Position numbers and translations under genes: made by a program. From CBDDIP01 sp965229005 (GTDB lineage: Bacteria > Actinomycetota > Acidimicrobiia > Acidimicrobiales > Ilumatobacteraceae): a stretch of 64,000 nucleotides of DNA. Of this stretch, positions 1 through 12,218 are shown in pieces; positions within the stretch are counted from its first letter, which is position 1, and every line of letters begins with the position of its first letter. The stretch covers positions 3,038,001 through 3,102,000 of the forward strand of contig CBDDIP010000002.1 of the NCBI GenBank assembly GCA_965229005.1, read 5' to 3'. A model generated the notes under the pieces. The model did not search any database. It saw nothing but the letters and a program-made list of their open reading frames with translations, and was not told the DNA's origin.

Positions 1-254
1 CGGCGGTTGTCGGCGATGCCGATCTCTTCGATGATCTTGCGTGCCTTGACCTTGCCCACGCCCGGGAGCGATTCGAGGAGAGACACGACCTTGAGCTTGC
101 CGACCGTGGTGGAGGTGGAGGCCAGTGCCTCGCTCAGCGTGACGGTGCCGAGCTTCAACTGGTTCTTCAACTCTGCCCGGGCCGCACGAGCTTCTGCGGC
201 CTTTGCCAGCGCTGCAGCTCGTTGTTCGGGGGTCAATGACGGAGGTGTTGCCAT
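1..254 (-). CDS. mihF: Actinobacterial integration host factor MihF (3' end cut by window)
   Basis: Nucleoid-associated DNA-binding protein of the mIHF family, unrelated to the HU/IHF of Proteobacteria. 84 codons are visible from the ATG at 254; the rest lies outside the window (the family is about 105 residues). The N-terminal half is a charged helix rich in Ala, Glu and Arg. The second half contains the helix-hairpin-helix-type segment LPGVGKVKARKI, followed by an Ile-Gly-Ile stretch typical of the family. It is the last visible gene of the minus-strand block, 70 bp after pyrD. In many actinobacteria it sits between the car/pyr genes and gmk, so the context agrees. Confidence 0.9.
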   Translation of the reverse strand, partial: MATPPSLTPEQRAAALAKAAEARAARAELKNQLKLGTVTLSEALASTSTTVGKLKVVSLLESLPGVGKVKARKIIEEIGIADNR

Positions 255-324
255 GGCGGAAACCCTAGTGCCGTTTCGCGCGCCAATTCGGGCATCCCCG
301 CTGCTCGGAGACCTCGACCGATGG

Positions 325-1249
325 TCAGGGTCGGGCGAGACCGCCGCGATGGGCCGCGCCGACGAGGTCGTCGAGCGATGCGATCCGACGATCCGCGCAC
401 CACTGCGACAGCTCGGTCAGCACACGCGCGGGCGCCCGCGGATCGGCGAACGTCGCCGTGCCCACCTGGATCGCGCACGCGCCGGCGAGCAGCAGTTCGA
501 CCGCGTCCCAACCCGAACGCACGCCGCCGACACCGACGATCGGCAACGTCGGGAGCGCAGCGTGCACGTCGAACACGGCGCGCACCGCCACCGGGTGGAC
601 CGGGGCACCGCTGTAGCCACCGCCGCCGGCGCCGAGCACGGGCAGGCCGGTTGCTCGATCGAGCACGAGCCCGAGCAACGTGTTCGCGATCGTGACCGCC
701 TCGGCACCCGCTGCCTGCACCGCAGCAGCGACGTCGACGATGCGATCGGTGTTCGTGCTCAGCTTCGCCCACCGCGGCCGTCCGCATGATGCCGTCGCCG
801 CGATCACTTCCGCTGACAGCTCGGGGTCGTGAGCAAAGATGCCGCGTCGACCCTCCAGGTTCGGGCACGACAGGTTGACCTCGACGGCGACGACGCTCGC
901 CGGCGCGGCCGCGATCAGCGCAGCGGCTGCGGCGTAGTCGTCCACCGAGCGGCCCCAGATGCTGACGACGGTGCGCGCTCCCGTCGCGGTCAACGCGGGG
1001 AGATCATCGAGCAGCCACCGCGACACGCCCGGACCTTGGAGCCCGACCGCGTTGATCATCCCCTCCCCCGCCGGATGCACCCGGGGCGCGGCGTTGCCCG
1101 CCCACTCGAACGCGGCCAACGACTTGACGACGTGCGCGCCCAAGGTCGACAGGTCCACGTACGGATGCAGTTCGACCCCGTGCCCCGCCGTCCCCGACGC
1201 CGTCATCACCGGATTCGGCAGCACCACCGACCCGACCCCGGCGGCCAGG

Positions 1250-1257
<8 letters not shown>
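325..1257 (-). CDS. pyrD: Dihydroorotate dehydrogenase, class 1 (PyrD/PyrDB type)
   Basis: Oxidises dihydroorotate to orotate in de novo pyrimidine synthesis; FMN TIM-barrel, 310 residues. The motif NLSCPN carries Cys131, the catalytic base of class 1 enzymes; class 2 enzymes have Ser there. Further barrel signatures are WAKLSTN, ANTLLG, GGYSG and GVGGVRSGWDA near the phosphate-binding end. The short N-terminus without a membrane-anchoring helix also argues for class 1. The ATG at 1257 lies inside the end of carB (8-bp overlap), so translation is probably coupled. Class 1B enzymes normally work with the iron-sulfur/FAD subunit PyrK, but no pyrK is adjacent, and pyrF, usual in this position in actinobacteria, is missing too. 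Confidence 0.92.
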
Positions 1258-4530
<3,273 letters not shown>

Positions 4531-4531
<1 letters not shown>

Positions 4532-5646
4532 CAGGCACCGACCTTGACGTTGCGCGGATCGCCCATCAGCTCGGCGAACATGTCGAACAGGTACCTCGAG
4601 TCGTGTGGGCCGGGCCCGGCTTCCGGGTGGTACTGCACGCTGAACGCCGGCGCGTCGATGACGCGCATGCCCTCGTTGGTGAGGTCGTTCAGGTTCATGT
4701 GGGTGACCTTCACTCGCGATCCGAGGCTGGACGGCGAGACGCAGAAGTTGTGGTTCTGGCTGGTGATCTCCACGTGGCCCGTTGCCTCGTGTCGCACCGG
4801 GTGGTTGCCGCCATGGTGACCGAACGGCAGCTTGTACGTCTCACCGCCGAGCGCACGGCTGAGCAGCTGATGGCCGAGGCAGATGCCGAAGATCGGCACC
4901 TCACCGAGCAGTTCGGCGATCGACTGCACCGCGTAGCCGACCATCGCCGGGTCGCCGGGACCGTTGGAGAGGAAGACGCCGTCGGGCCGCAGTGCGAGCA
5001 CATCGGCAGCGGTGGTGCCGGCCGGCACCACGTGCACCGTGGCCATCGCACCGAGATGGCGCAGGATGGTCCGCTTGATGCCGAAGTCGTAGGCCACGAT
5101 CGTGCGCGGTCCATCGCCGACGACGTACGGCTCACGCGTGGTGACCTCGGCGACGAGGTCGATGCCGTCAGTGCCGGGTTCCGCAGCGGCCGCGGCGCGC
5201 AGGCTGGCCTCGTCGACTCCGGGCGTGTCGAGCGCACCGAACGCACCGGGCATCGCGCCGGTGTCGCGCAGGACGCGGGTGAGCCGGCGGGTGTCGATGC
5301 CACCGATACCGGGCACGCCGAAACGGGCCAGCATGTCGCCGAGCGACGACTCGGACCGGTGGTTGCTGTGCCGGCGGGCCAGCTCACGTACGACGATGCC
5401 GCGGCAGAACGGTCGCGACGATTCGAAGTCGGCGGCGTTGGTGCCGTAGTTGCCGATGTGCGGATACGTGAAGGTGATCATCTGTCCGGCGTAGGACGGG
5501 TCGGTGATCACCTCCTGGTAGCCGGAGAGCACCGTGTTGAACACGACCTCGCCGCTTGCGATGCCGGTGGCGGGCTCAGCGCCGAGCAGCTCGCCCTCGA
5601 ACACGCTGCCGTCGGCCAGCACGAGGGCCGCATCACGGACGCTCAT
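4531..5646 (-). CDS. carA: Carbamoyl phosphate synthase small (glutamine amidotransferase) subunit
   Basis: Hydrolyses glutamine and channels ammonia to CarB. With the chosen ATG at 5646 the protein has 371 residues. The N-terminal CPSase small-chain domain includes the GYQEVITDPSY motif. The C-terminal class I amidotransferase domain shows Cys256 in GICLGHQ and the His340/Glu342 pair in YHPEA, so the triad is complete. A GGTGA ribosome binding site lies just upstream of 5646; a start nine codons earlier is open but has no better signal. It begins the car-pyrD unit, and the 150 bp ahead of it carry two ArgR-box-like palindromes. Confidence 0.96.
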
Positions 5647-5683
5647 GGCGTCACCGCGCATTCGACGTGGCACACATCATCCG

Positions 5684-5721
5684 GTCGCATGACCATGCAT
5701 CCTAGTGCATGTTCATGCAGC
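5684..5721 (-). promoter_or_regulatory. Paired ArgR-box-like operator upstream of carA
   Basis: Two 12-bp palindromes of the form GCATG-N2-CATGC occupy 5687-5698 and 5707-5718. Their centres are 20 bp apart, so as 18-bp boxes they are separated by 2 bp. This is the layout of paired ARG boxes, and TGCATG..CATGCA cores resemble ArgR sites described in streptomycetes. On the minus strand a TAGGAT hexamer at 5699-5704, a candidate -10, lies between the two palindromes, so a bound repressor would cover the promoter. The sites end about 40 bp from the carA start. ArgR control is inferred; no argR gene is in the window. Confidence 0.62.
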
Positions 5722-5802
5722 GGCCCACAACGAAACGACATCTCCACTCCTCCCGTATGGGCCTCACGGGACCCATTTCACGGCTCCGGGCATGCTAGTC
5801 GG

Positions 5803-7449
5803 TCAGCCTGCGGGATCGCGGACGAGCACGCCGCCCTCCTGGCCGGGCGGGACAACGCAGCGCACCGAGTGGCCCGTGCGCTCGTAGACCACCCAGTAGT
5901 CGTTCGACGCGGCCACGCTGAAGTCGGCCGAGATGATGTCCCAGTCGGCCTGCTGCTGATCGTCCAGGCTCGACGGCAGCATCACGTAGTCGATGTCGTT
6001 GGCCTCGGCCAGGCAGGCACGGATGTTCTCGAGGTCGGTGTTCGGCCCGTAGAGGACGACCCGCCACGGGTTCGGGAACTGGTAGATGTGCGTGCGGTGG
6101 GTGAGGTGCGGGTCGAGCGCGTGGTACGCCGACACGGCCGCCCCTGCCGGGATCACCGGGAACAGCTCACGCGCGGCGACCGGCGACGGGTAGTCCGGCT
6201 CCCAGTACGGCGGCGCAGCGCGGCCGATCGGGTCGTCCGAGTTGAGCGTGAGGATCCTGCCGACGGGCACGACACCCCACATCAGACACGACCACAGCGA
6301 CGTGAAGGCGACACCGGCCACCACCCAGCGGCGGTGGCGCTCGATGAAGCCGATGGCGTAGACGGTGCCGATCACGATCGCCGGCACGGCCACGAGCGAG
6401 TAGTGGTACTCGATGTGGTACTGGTAGAAGAACGTGCTCAGCATGTTCGTGCCGAGCACGACGAGACTGATCAACGCCACGCTCGGAGCCCGGGCGAACA
6501 CCCAGGCCACGGGGAACGTCATCTGCCAGAAGTAGAACGGCCGGTCCTCACTGCGGAAGTGCTGGATGACGTTGCCCGGCCGCGAGATGGCCTCTTCGAT
6601 CAGGCCCTTCGGCCCGCCGAACGGGATGCGCCAACCGTTGCGGGTCGGCACGCCGATCAGGCTGCGCATGACGACGAACATGGCGAAGACCATGAACGTC
6701 AGCGAGGCGATGATCGTCGCCACGCCGTACCGCCAGCTGCGACGCACGCCGACCCAGACGCCGAGCGGCACGAGCACGAGCGAGGCGTCCTCCTTGACGA
6801 GCAGCGACAGCACGAGGAAGACGACGTACACGCGCCACTTGCGCTCCAGCGCGCCGTAGATGGCCATGCCGACGAAGAACCCGAGGAACGCGTCGGGGTG
6901 GAAGTTCTCACGGTTCGTCCAGCCGACCGCCGGGTGCAGCAGGTAGCAGATCGCCAGCGCCAGCGCGATGCCCTCGCTCTCGAGGCGCTTGCGGGCGTAG
7001 AGGAACACGGGCAACGCACCCATGCCGATGCCGAGGCTCTGGAAGAAGAACAGCGTGCCCGCCGACGGGAACAGCCAGTAGAACGGCGCGAGGAAGACCA
7101 GGATGAACGAGGCGTGGTCGCCCATCAGGTTGCGGCCCATCAACGTGACGAACGGAGCCTGGAACCGCGACATCAGCCAGACGCCCTGGTCGTAGAGCCC
7201 GAAGTCGTAGCTCGACGTGCCGAGACCGTGGTGGACGTCCAGCGTCACCTTGGTGAAGTAGGTGGTCCACAACGCGATGACGGCGGCGAGGCCCCACTGC
7301 CATCGAGTCCGTCTGCTGAGCCAGCGCGCCAGGGAACGCGCTCCGGCGGCCACGCGATCGGGCGTTCGTGTCAGACCGGCGGCGAACCGTGCCGCACGAC
7401 TGCCGTCACGCAGCTGGATCGGCGCGTTCGCTGCATCCGGGGCCGACAC
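5803..7449 (-). CDS. Polytopic membrane protein, DUF2079 family
   Basis: About 548 residues with ten or so hydrophobic helices across the first 400 residues, then a soluble C-terminal domain. The SSYDFGLYDQGVW segment after the first helix, GDHASF and NRENFHPDA are typical of DUF2079 proteins, which resemble GT-C glycosyltransferases but have no assigned reaction. I chose the GTG at 7449, 19 bp after the nusB stop; a longer frame reaching 7512 would overlap nusB. It sits between nusB and carA, where many actinobacteria have pyrR-pyrB-pyrC, so it appears inserted in a conserved block. The substrate cannot be inferred. Confidence 0.8.
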   Translation of the reverse strand: MSAPDAANAPIQLRDGSRAARFAAGLTRTPDRVAAGARSLARWLSRRTRWQWGLAAVIALWTTYFTKVTLDVHHGLGTSSYDFGLYDQGVWLMSRFQAPFVTLMGRNLMGDHASFILVFLAPFYWLFPSAGTLFFFQSLGIGMGALPVFLYARKRLESEGIALALAICYLLHPAVGWTNRENFHPDAFLGFFVGMAIYGALERKWRVYVVFLVLSLLVKEDASLVLVPLGVWVGVRRSWRYGVATIIASLTFMVFAMFVVMRSLIGVPTRNGWRIPFGGPKGLIEEAISRPGNVIQHFRSEDRPFYFWQMTFPVAWVFARAPSVALISLVVLGTNMLSTFFYQYHIEYHYSLVAVPAIVIGTVYAIGFIERHRRWVVAGVAFTSLWSCLMWGVVPVGRILTLNSDDPIGRAAPPYWEPDYPSPVAARELFPVIPAGAAVSAYHALDPHLTHRTHIYQFPNPWRVVLYGPNTDLENIRACLAEANDIDYVMLPSSLDDQQQADWDIISADFSVAASNDYWVVYERTGHSVRCVVPPGQEGGVLVRDPAG

Positions 7450-7468
7450 AGGCAGAGTTTGGCAGCCC

Positions 7469-7930
7469 TCAGGCGCTCGGACGGAGCACCGGGGCGAGCG
7501 CGGCGAGCACACCGTTGACGAAACGGCCGGAATCGTCGGTGGAGAACCGCTTGACCAGCTCGACGGCCTCGTTGAGCACGACGGCCACCGGCACGTCTGG
7601 CCGGCCGAGCAACTCGAACGCAGCGATCCGCAACACGGTGCGGTCGATGGCCGGCATGCGCTTCAACGTCCAGCCGTGCGCGTGCGCGCCGATCTCGGCA
7701 TCCAACCGTTCGATGTTGGCCTCGACGCCGGCGACCAGCACGAGCGCCAGCTCGTCGGGCGGCAGGACCTGGGCGGCAACGATCTCCGACGGGGCGAGCT
7801 TTCGTTGCTCGGCCTCGTACAGGAGCATCATCGCCCGCTCGCGCGCGTCGGTGCGGTGGTCGTCACCGGACGGCGATCGTCCCGACGATGACGCTGTCCG
7901 CGACGCGGCGGAACGGGGGCGGCGGGTCAT
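7469..7930 (-). CDS. nusB: Transcription antitermination factor NusB
   Basis: RNA-binding all-helical protein that acts with NusE (S10) at boxA in rRNA antitermination. 153 residues from the ATG at 7930, within family range. Recognisable segments are RERAMMLLYEAEQR near the start and the C-terminal PVAVVLNEAVELVKRFS and RFVNGVLA helices. The first 20 residues are Arg/Ser-rich and probably disordered. It starts 4 bp after the efp stop. The efp-nusB order is the standard actinobacterial one. Confidence 0.93.
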   Translation of the reverse strand: MTRRPRSAASRTASSSGRSPSGDDHRTDARERAMMLLYEAEQRKLAPSEIVAAQVLPPDELALVLVAGVEANIERLDAEIGAHAHGWTLKRMPAIDRTVLRIAAFELLGRPDVPVAVVLNEAVELVKRFSTDDSGRFVNGVLAALAPVLRPSA

Positions 7931-7934
7931 CCGC

Positions 7935-8498
7935 TCAGACCCGCGTGATGTAGTCGCCGGTGCGCGTGTCGACCTTGATGCGGTCGCCGACGTTGATGAA
8001 CAGCGGCACCTGCACCACCTTGCCGGTCTCCAGCGTGGCCGGCTTGCGAGCACCACTGACCCGGTCGCCCTGGATGCCCGGATCGGTGTCGGCGATGGTC
8101 AGTTCGACGGATGCGGGGATCTCGACGGTGACGATCTCGCCGTTGTGAAAGGCGATGATGGCAACGGCCTGCTCGACGAGGTAGTCGGCCGCGTCGCCGA
8201 GCGCCGTGGGGGCGACGTTCTGCTGGTCGTAGCTGTCGGTGTCCATGAAGACGTACTCGTCGCCGTCGCGGTAGAGGAACTGCATGTCCTTCTTCTCCAG
8301 CAGCGCCTGCTCGACGCGGATGCCGGCGTTGAAGGTGCGATCGAAGACGTTGCCGGACTTCAGGTTGCGCAGCTTGGTGCGCACGAAGGCACCACCCTTG
8401 CCGGGCTTGACGTGCTGGAACTCGACCACCTGGAACAGCCCGTTGTCGAGCTCGAGGGTGATGCCGTTCTTCAGGTCGTTGGTGGTGATGGCAGGCAC
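7935..8498 (-). CDS. efp: Translation elongation factor P
   Basis: Rescues ribosomes stalled at polyproline motifs. From the GTG at 8498 the protein is 187 residues and has the expected three beta-barrel domains. The tip loop KPGKGGAF places Lys34 exactly where the modified lysine of E. coli EF-P lies, and ends with the conserved GDRIKVDTRTGDYI segment. An AAGGA Shine-Dalgarno precedes the GTG by about 8 nt, which favours this start over an in-frame one 12 codons upstream. The first 28 bases overlap the end of pepQ, suggesting coupling. Confidence 0.96.
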   Translation of the reverse strand: MPAITTNDLKNGITLELDNGLFQVVEFQHVKPGKGGAFVRTKLRNLKSGNVFDRTFNAGIRVEQALLEKKDMQFLYRDGDEYVFMDTDSYDQQNVAPTALGDAADYLVEQAVAIIAFHNGEIVTVEIPASVELTIADTDPGIQGDRVSGARKPATLETGKVVQVPLFINVGDRIKVDTRTGDYITRV

Positions 8499-9589
8499 GG
8501 AGAATCCTTGGGCGATGAGGTGAGGACGCGGCAACCGTCGCTGGTGACCACCACCAGATCTTCCACTCGGATGCCGCCGAAGCCTTCACGATAGACGCCC
8601 GGCTCGACCGTCACCACGTCCCCGACCTGCAATTTCAGGTCGCCGGTGCGGTTCACGAACGGGTCCTCGTGGATCAGCAGGCCGACACCGTGACCGGTTC
8701 CGTGGGTGAACCAATCGGCGTAGCCGCTGGCGGCGATGGCGTCGCGGCACACCGCGTCGAGCTCGCGCACGCTCATCCCCGCGCTCACGGCTGCGACACC
8801 CGCCTCCTGTGCGGAGAGCACCACGTCGTACAGCTCCTGCTGCAGCGACGACGGCGCGCCGACGACGAAACTGCGGGTCATGTCGCTGTGGTAGCCGTCG
8901 ACCAGCGCACCGACGTCGATGATCACCGTGTCGCCGTCCTCGATCAGCCGATCGGTCGGACGGTGATGCGGGCGGGCCGCGTTGACGGGGCCGGAGGCGA
9001 CGATCGTCTCGTAGCTCGGGCCGTTGGCGCCGAGCTCGCGCATGCGCACCTCGAGCTGGTTGCGCACCTGTGCCTCGGTCAGCCCACTGCCGAGCAGCGG
9101 CGCGACCTCGGCCAGTGCCTGGTCGGCGATGCGGCACGCCGCGGCCATTCGGTCGACCTCGCCGTCGTCCTTCACCCGTCGCTCGACCTCGACGATGCCC
9201 GACGTCGGCTGCAGCGCGGCGCCGAGGGTCTTCACGTAGCGCTGGAACTGCTCGTAGGTCACGTGCGCGGCCTCGAAGCCGACCAAGCGTGAGCCGGCAA
9301 CGGCATCGCTGATGTGCCGATCCGTCTCCGTGCCCGACAGCCCGACCAGCACGCGTCCGACGACGCCGGCGTCGGCAAGCTGTGCTGCGGCCTGGTCGCC
9401 GTAGCGGCCGTCGGTGACCAGGACCAGGTCGTCGGCAGTGAGCACGACCCACCCGTTCGAGCCCGTGAACCCGGTCAGCCAGCGGATGTTGGTGAGGTCC
9501 GACACCAGCAGCGCCTGCCCACCGGTCAGGTGCCGGCGCACCCGCTCCGCTCGCGATCCCACGTCCATCGGCACCAGTTCCAGCTCCAT
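8471..9589 (-). CDS. pepQ: M24B metallopeptidase (Xaa-Pro aminopeptidase/dipeptidase, PepQ)
   Basis: Cleaves Xaa-Pro peptide bonds using a two-metal centre; cytoplasmic. About 372 residues. An N-terminal creatinase-type domain includes the NIRWLTGFTGSNG motif. The C-terminal pita-bread domain shows all five metal ligands in order: Asp in IIDVGA, Asp in HSDMTRS, His in GHGVGLLIHE, Glu in VEPGVY and Glu in RVED. The start is uncertain (ATG at 9589 or 9568). Placement between aroQ and efp matches the actinobacterial backbone, and a prolyl peptidase next to EF-P is a recurrent pairing. Confidence 0.93.
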   Translation of the reverse strand: MELELVPMDVGSRAERVRRHLTGGQALLVSDLTNIRWLTGFTGSNGWVVLTADDLVLVTDGRYGDQAAAQLADAGVVGRVLVGLSGTETDRHISDAVAGSRLVGFEAAHVTYEQFQRYVKTLGAALQPTSGIVEVERRVKDDGEVDRMAAACRIADQALAEVAPLLGSGLTEAQVRNQLEVRMRELGANGPSYETIVASGPVNAARPHHRPTDRLIEDGDTVIIDVGALVDGYHSDMTRSFVVGAPSSLQQELYDVVLSAQEAGVAAVSAGMSVRELDAVCRDAIAASGYADWFTHGTGHGVGLLIHEDPFVNRTGDLKLQVGDVVTVEPGVYREGFGGIRVEDLVVVTSDGCRVLTSSPKDSPCLPSPPTT

Positions 9590-9670
9590 GGACCCAGTCT
9601 CGCGTCCAGCCGACACCATCCGTGAGTTTGGAGGCCATCGTTGGCCGTGAGACTCACGAAGCGGGGCGAC

Positions 9671-10102
9671 TCAGATGCGCGTGGCGAGGGCGGTGACGGC
9701 GAGGCGGTAGCCGTCGATGCCGAGGCCGACGATCGAACCCGTTGCCACGGGGGCGATGACGCTGGTGTGGCGCCACGGCTCGCGTGCGTTCGGGTTGGAG
9801 ATGTGCACCTCGATCACCGGGCCGGCGAACGCGGCGAGCGCGTCGTGGAGGCTCCAGGCGTAGTGGGTGAACGCGCCGGCGTTGATGATGATCGCCGCAG
9901 AGGTTCCGCGTGCGGCGTGGATCGCGTCGACGAGCACCCCTTCGTGGTTGCTCTGCACCGCATCCACCTCGTGGCCGTGGATGGAGGCCGCGTCGCGCAC
10001 CGCGGCGATGTAGTCCTCGAGCGTCGCCGTGCCGTACACCGCCGGCTCGCGCTGGCCGAGCAGGTTCAGGTTCGGGCCGTGCAGGAGGGTGATCAGGGCC
10101 AC
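9671..10102 (-). CDS. aroQ: Type II 3-dehydroquinate dehydratase
   Basis: Third shikimate-pathway step, 3-dehydroquinate to 3-dehydroshikimate. 143 residues, the normal dodecameric type II size. The signature HGPNLNLLG with the following REPAVYG supplies the catalytic tyrosine/arginine loop; NAGAFTHYAWSLHDAL and EVHISNPNAREPWRHTS supply the substrate-binding Asn, His and Arg. The start is a GTG at 10102, 4 bp after the upstream GNAT gene. The NPNAREPW segment departs slightly from the more common N-I/V-HAREEF, probably a lineage variant. Confidence 0.95.
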   Translation of the reverse strand: MALITLLHGPNLNLLGQREPAVYGTATLEDYIAAVRDAASIHGHEVDAVQSNHEGVLVDAIHAARGTSAAIIINAGAFTHYAWSLHDALAAFAGPVIEVHISNPNAREPWRHTSVIAPVATGSIVGLGIDGYRLAVTALATRI

Positions 10103-10106
10103 GACG

Positions 10107-10697
10107 TCATCGTGCCACGCCGGCCTGCCAGGCGCGGCGATCGATGCAGTAGAGGACGTGACGCTGCTCGGCCCAGCCGGGTGTCATCGGATGGTCGAAC
10201 TCGCGAGACGGATCGAGGCGCATGCCGATCTTCTGCATCACCCGTTGCGACTTGAGGTTCTTCGTCGTGGTGAAGCTGACGATCTCATCGCCCGGGAGAT
10301 CGACGTGCTCGAAGCCCCACGCCAGCGCGGCAGCGGCACCTTCCGGAGCCAGCCCGCTCCCCCAGTGCTCCTTCGCCAGGCGCCAGCCGACCTCGACGCA
10401 CGGCGTGAACGACTCGGTCCACGACGGCGAAGCCAACCCGATGAAGCCGATGAACGCTCCGGTGTCGAGCCGCTCAGCGGCCCACAGGCCGTGGCCATCG
10501 TCGACCCACTTCGCCCGCATCCGCTCGACCATCGCATCGCTCTGCTCGGCGGTGAGCGTGGACGGGAAGTGGCGCATCACCTCCGGGTCGGCGTTCAGCC
10601 GCGCGTAGGGCGCCTTGTCCGCATCGAGCCAGCCGCGCAGCAGCAGCCGCTCGGTGCGAACCTCGGGGACGGACGAGAGCTCGGAGACGCGGCTCAT
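10107..10697 (-). CDS. GNAT-family N-acetyltransferase (RimJ/RimL-like)
   Basis: 196 residues matching the RimJ/RimL-like branch of GNAT: TERLLLRGW near the start, a GLWAAERLDTGAFIGFIGL beta strand pair, GWRLAKEHWGSGLAPEGA as the acetyl-CoA pyrophosphate-binding motif A, and NLKSQRVMQKIGMR near the end. The target could be a protein N-terminus, an amino acid or a drug; the sequence does not decide. It lies between aroB and aroQ with gaps of only 7 and 4 bp, so it is co-transcribed with the shikimate genes, although this position is not occupied by a GNAT in most actinobacterial clusters. Confidence 0.85.
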   Translation of the reverse strand: MSRVSELSSVPEVRTERLLLRGWLDADKAPYARLNADPEVMRHFPSTLTAEQSDAMVERMRAKWVDDGHGLWAAERLDTGAFIGFIGLASPSWTESFTPCVEVGWRLAKEHWGSGLAPEGAAAALAWGFEHVDLPGDEIVSFTTTKNLKSQRVMQKIGMRLDPSREFDHPMTPGWAEQRHVLYCIDRRAWQAGVAR

Positions 10698-10704
10698 CGA
10701 GGTG

Positions 10705-11712
10705 TCACCCGTCCATCCGGTTCAGCGCCTCGCGGGCAGCTCCCGCTGGGACATCGGCGACCACGTCGACGCCGTCGGCGCCGTCGAGCACGAAGGTCAG
10801 CCCGATGAGCGCCTTCTTGTCATGGGTCATCAGCTCGAGCAACCGCTCGTGATCGACACCGGGCGGCAGTTGCGTCGCCAACCCGTACGCACCGGCGACG
10901 ACGTCGTAGTGCTGCTGGACGCGTTGGTCGTCGATTCGGCCGAGGACGCGCGCCAGGTGCGCGGCGTAGACGAGGCCGATGGCGACTGCTTCGCCGTGGG
11001 CGACACGGTGCTCGGTCGCCACCTCCAGCGCGTGCGCCAGCGTGTGGCCGTAGTTGAGCAGCGCTCGACGGCCGCCCTCGCGTTCGTCTCCCGCAACCAC
11101 CTCGGCCTTGATCGCCACGCAGCGAGCGATGCGATCGGCGTCGCTCATCGCCAGCAGATCGTCGCCGGTGAGGAAGTGGTACTTGGCCATCTCGCCGCGA
11201 CCGCAACGCACCTCACGATCCGGCAGGGTGGCCAGCGCGTCGAGATCGCAGACGACGCCGACGGGCTGCCAGAACGCTCCGACGAGGTTCTTGCCCTCCG
11301 GCAGGTTGACGCCGGTCTTGCCGCCGATGGCCGCGTCGACCATGCCCAGCAGCGTGGTCGGCACGTGGACCACCGGCACGCCGCGGTGCCACGCCGACGC
11401 GGCGAAGCCGGCCACATCGGTGACCATGCCGCCGCCGAGCCCGATGACGACGTCGTTGCGCGTCAGCCCGAGCGTGGCGAAGCGCCGGCAGAGCTGCTCG
11501 ACGGTGGCCATCGTCTTGTGCTGCTCGCCGTTGCCGATGACGATGCGCTCCACGGGGAGCGGCAGGTCGAGCTCGAACGGGATGGTGTCCTGCGTGATCA
11601 CCGCGGCGCGCTTGGCCGCCGGCGGCAGCAGCTCGCCGATCGACGCCTTGGCACCGTGGCCGACGACGACGTCGTAGCCGCGGTCGCCGAGGGGCACCTC
11701 CACGCGGATCAT
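10705..11712 (-). CDS. aroB: 3-dehydroquinate synthase
   Basis: Converts DAHP to 3-dehydroquinate using NAD and a divalent metal. 335 residues from the ATG at 11712, which overlaps the aroK stop in an ATGA. Visible are GGGMVTDVAGFAAS (NAD-binding glycine-rich turn), the RGVPVVHVPTTLLGMVDAAIGGKTGVN core, and the metal ligands in KAEVVAGDE and NYGHTLAHALE with a later HGEAVAIG. All are intact. Confidence 0.96.
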   Translation of the reverse strand: MIRVEVPLGDRGYDVVVGHGAKASIGELLPPAAKRAAVITQDTIPFELDLPLPVERIVIGNGEQHKTMATVEQLCRRFATLGLTRNDVVIGLGGGMVTDVAGFAASAWHRGVPVVHVPTTLLGMVDAAIGGKTGVNLPEGKNLVGAFWQPVGVVCDLDALATLPDREVRCGRGEMAKYHFLTGDDLLAMSDADRIARCVAIKAEVVAGDEREGGRRALLNYGHTLAHALEVATEHRVAHGEAVAIGLVYAAHLARVLGRIDDQRVQQHYDVVAGAYGLATQLPPGVDHERLLELMTHDKKALIGLTFVLDGADGVDVVADVPAGAAREALNRMDG

Positions 11713-12218
11713 CGCAGCACCGCTTCGACGATGTCGCTCAGCGAACGATGGTCGACGAGCACGATCGCGTCGGCGACCTCGCGGTACAGCGGCGCTCGCT
11801 CTTCGCTCATCCGCTGCAACGTACCGGCGGGATCGCCGTCCAGCAGGGGACGGTGCCCGCCGCTGCGCACGCGCTCGACCAACGTTGCGGGGTCCGCGCA
11901 CAACCAGACCACGCGAGCGTTGCCCGCTTCGAGTGCAGCTCGGTTCGCCTCGCTGAGCACGACACCGCCGGCAGCGGCGATCACCGATGGAACCGGGTTG
12001 GCCAACGCGTCGACGAGCGCCTCGGTCTCCAGTGCACGGAACGCCGGTTCGCCGTCGCTGGCGAAGATCTCCCGCACGGTCCGGCCGGTGCGCGCCTCGA
12101 TCACCTGGTCGCTGTCGAGCACCGGACGTCCGAGCCGTTCGCCGACGAGGCGGGCAACCGTGCTCTTGCCGACTCCCATCAAACCGACGAGCACCAGGTG
12201 CTGATCGGCCGGTATCAC
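11709..12218 (-). CDS. aroK: Shikimate kinase
   Basis: Phosphorylates shikimate at O3 with ATP. 169 residues. Walker A GLMGVGKST spans residues 12-20; DSDQVIE and the GGVVLSE segment (shikimate-binding Gly-Gly) follow, then RPLLDGDP in the lid and ERAPLYREVAD near the end. Overlaps both neighbours by 4 bp (ATGA junctions with aroC and aroB). Confidence 0.95.
   Translation of the reverse strand: MIPADQHLVLVGLMGVGKSTVARLVGERLGRPVLDSDQVIEARTGRTVREIFASDGEPAFRALETEALVDALANPVPSVIAAAGGVVLSEANRAALEAGNARVVWLCADPATLVERVRSGGHRPLLDGDPAGTLQRMSEERAPLYREVADAIVLVDHRSLSDIVEAVLR

Noticed and set aside
4603..7518. A 971-codon plus-strand open frame across carA and the DUF2079 gene.
   Set aside because: It spans three real minus-strand genes and has a composition typical of antisense frames in GC-rich DNA.
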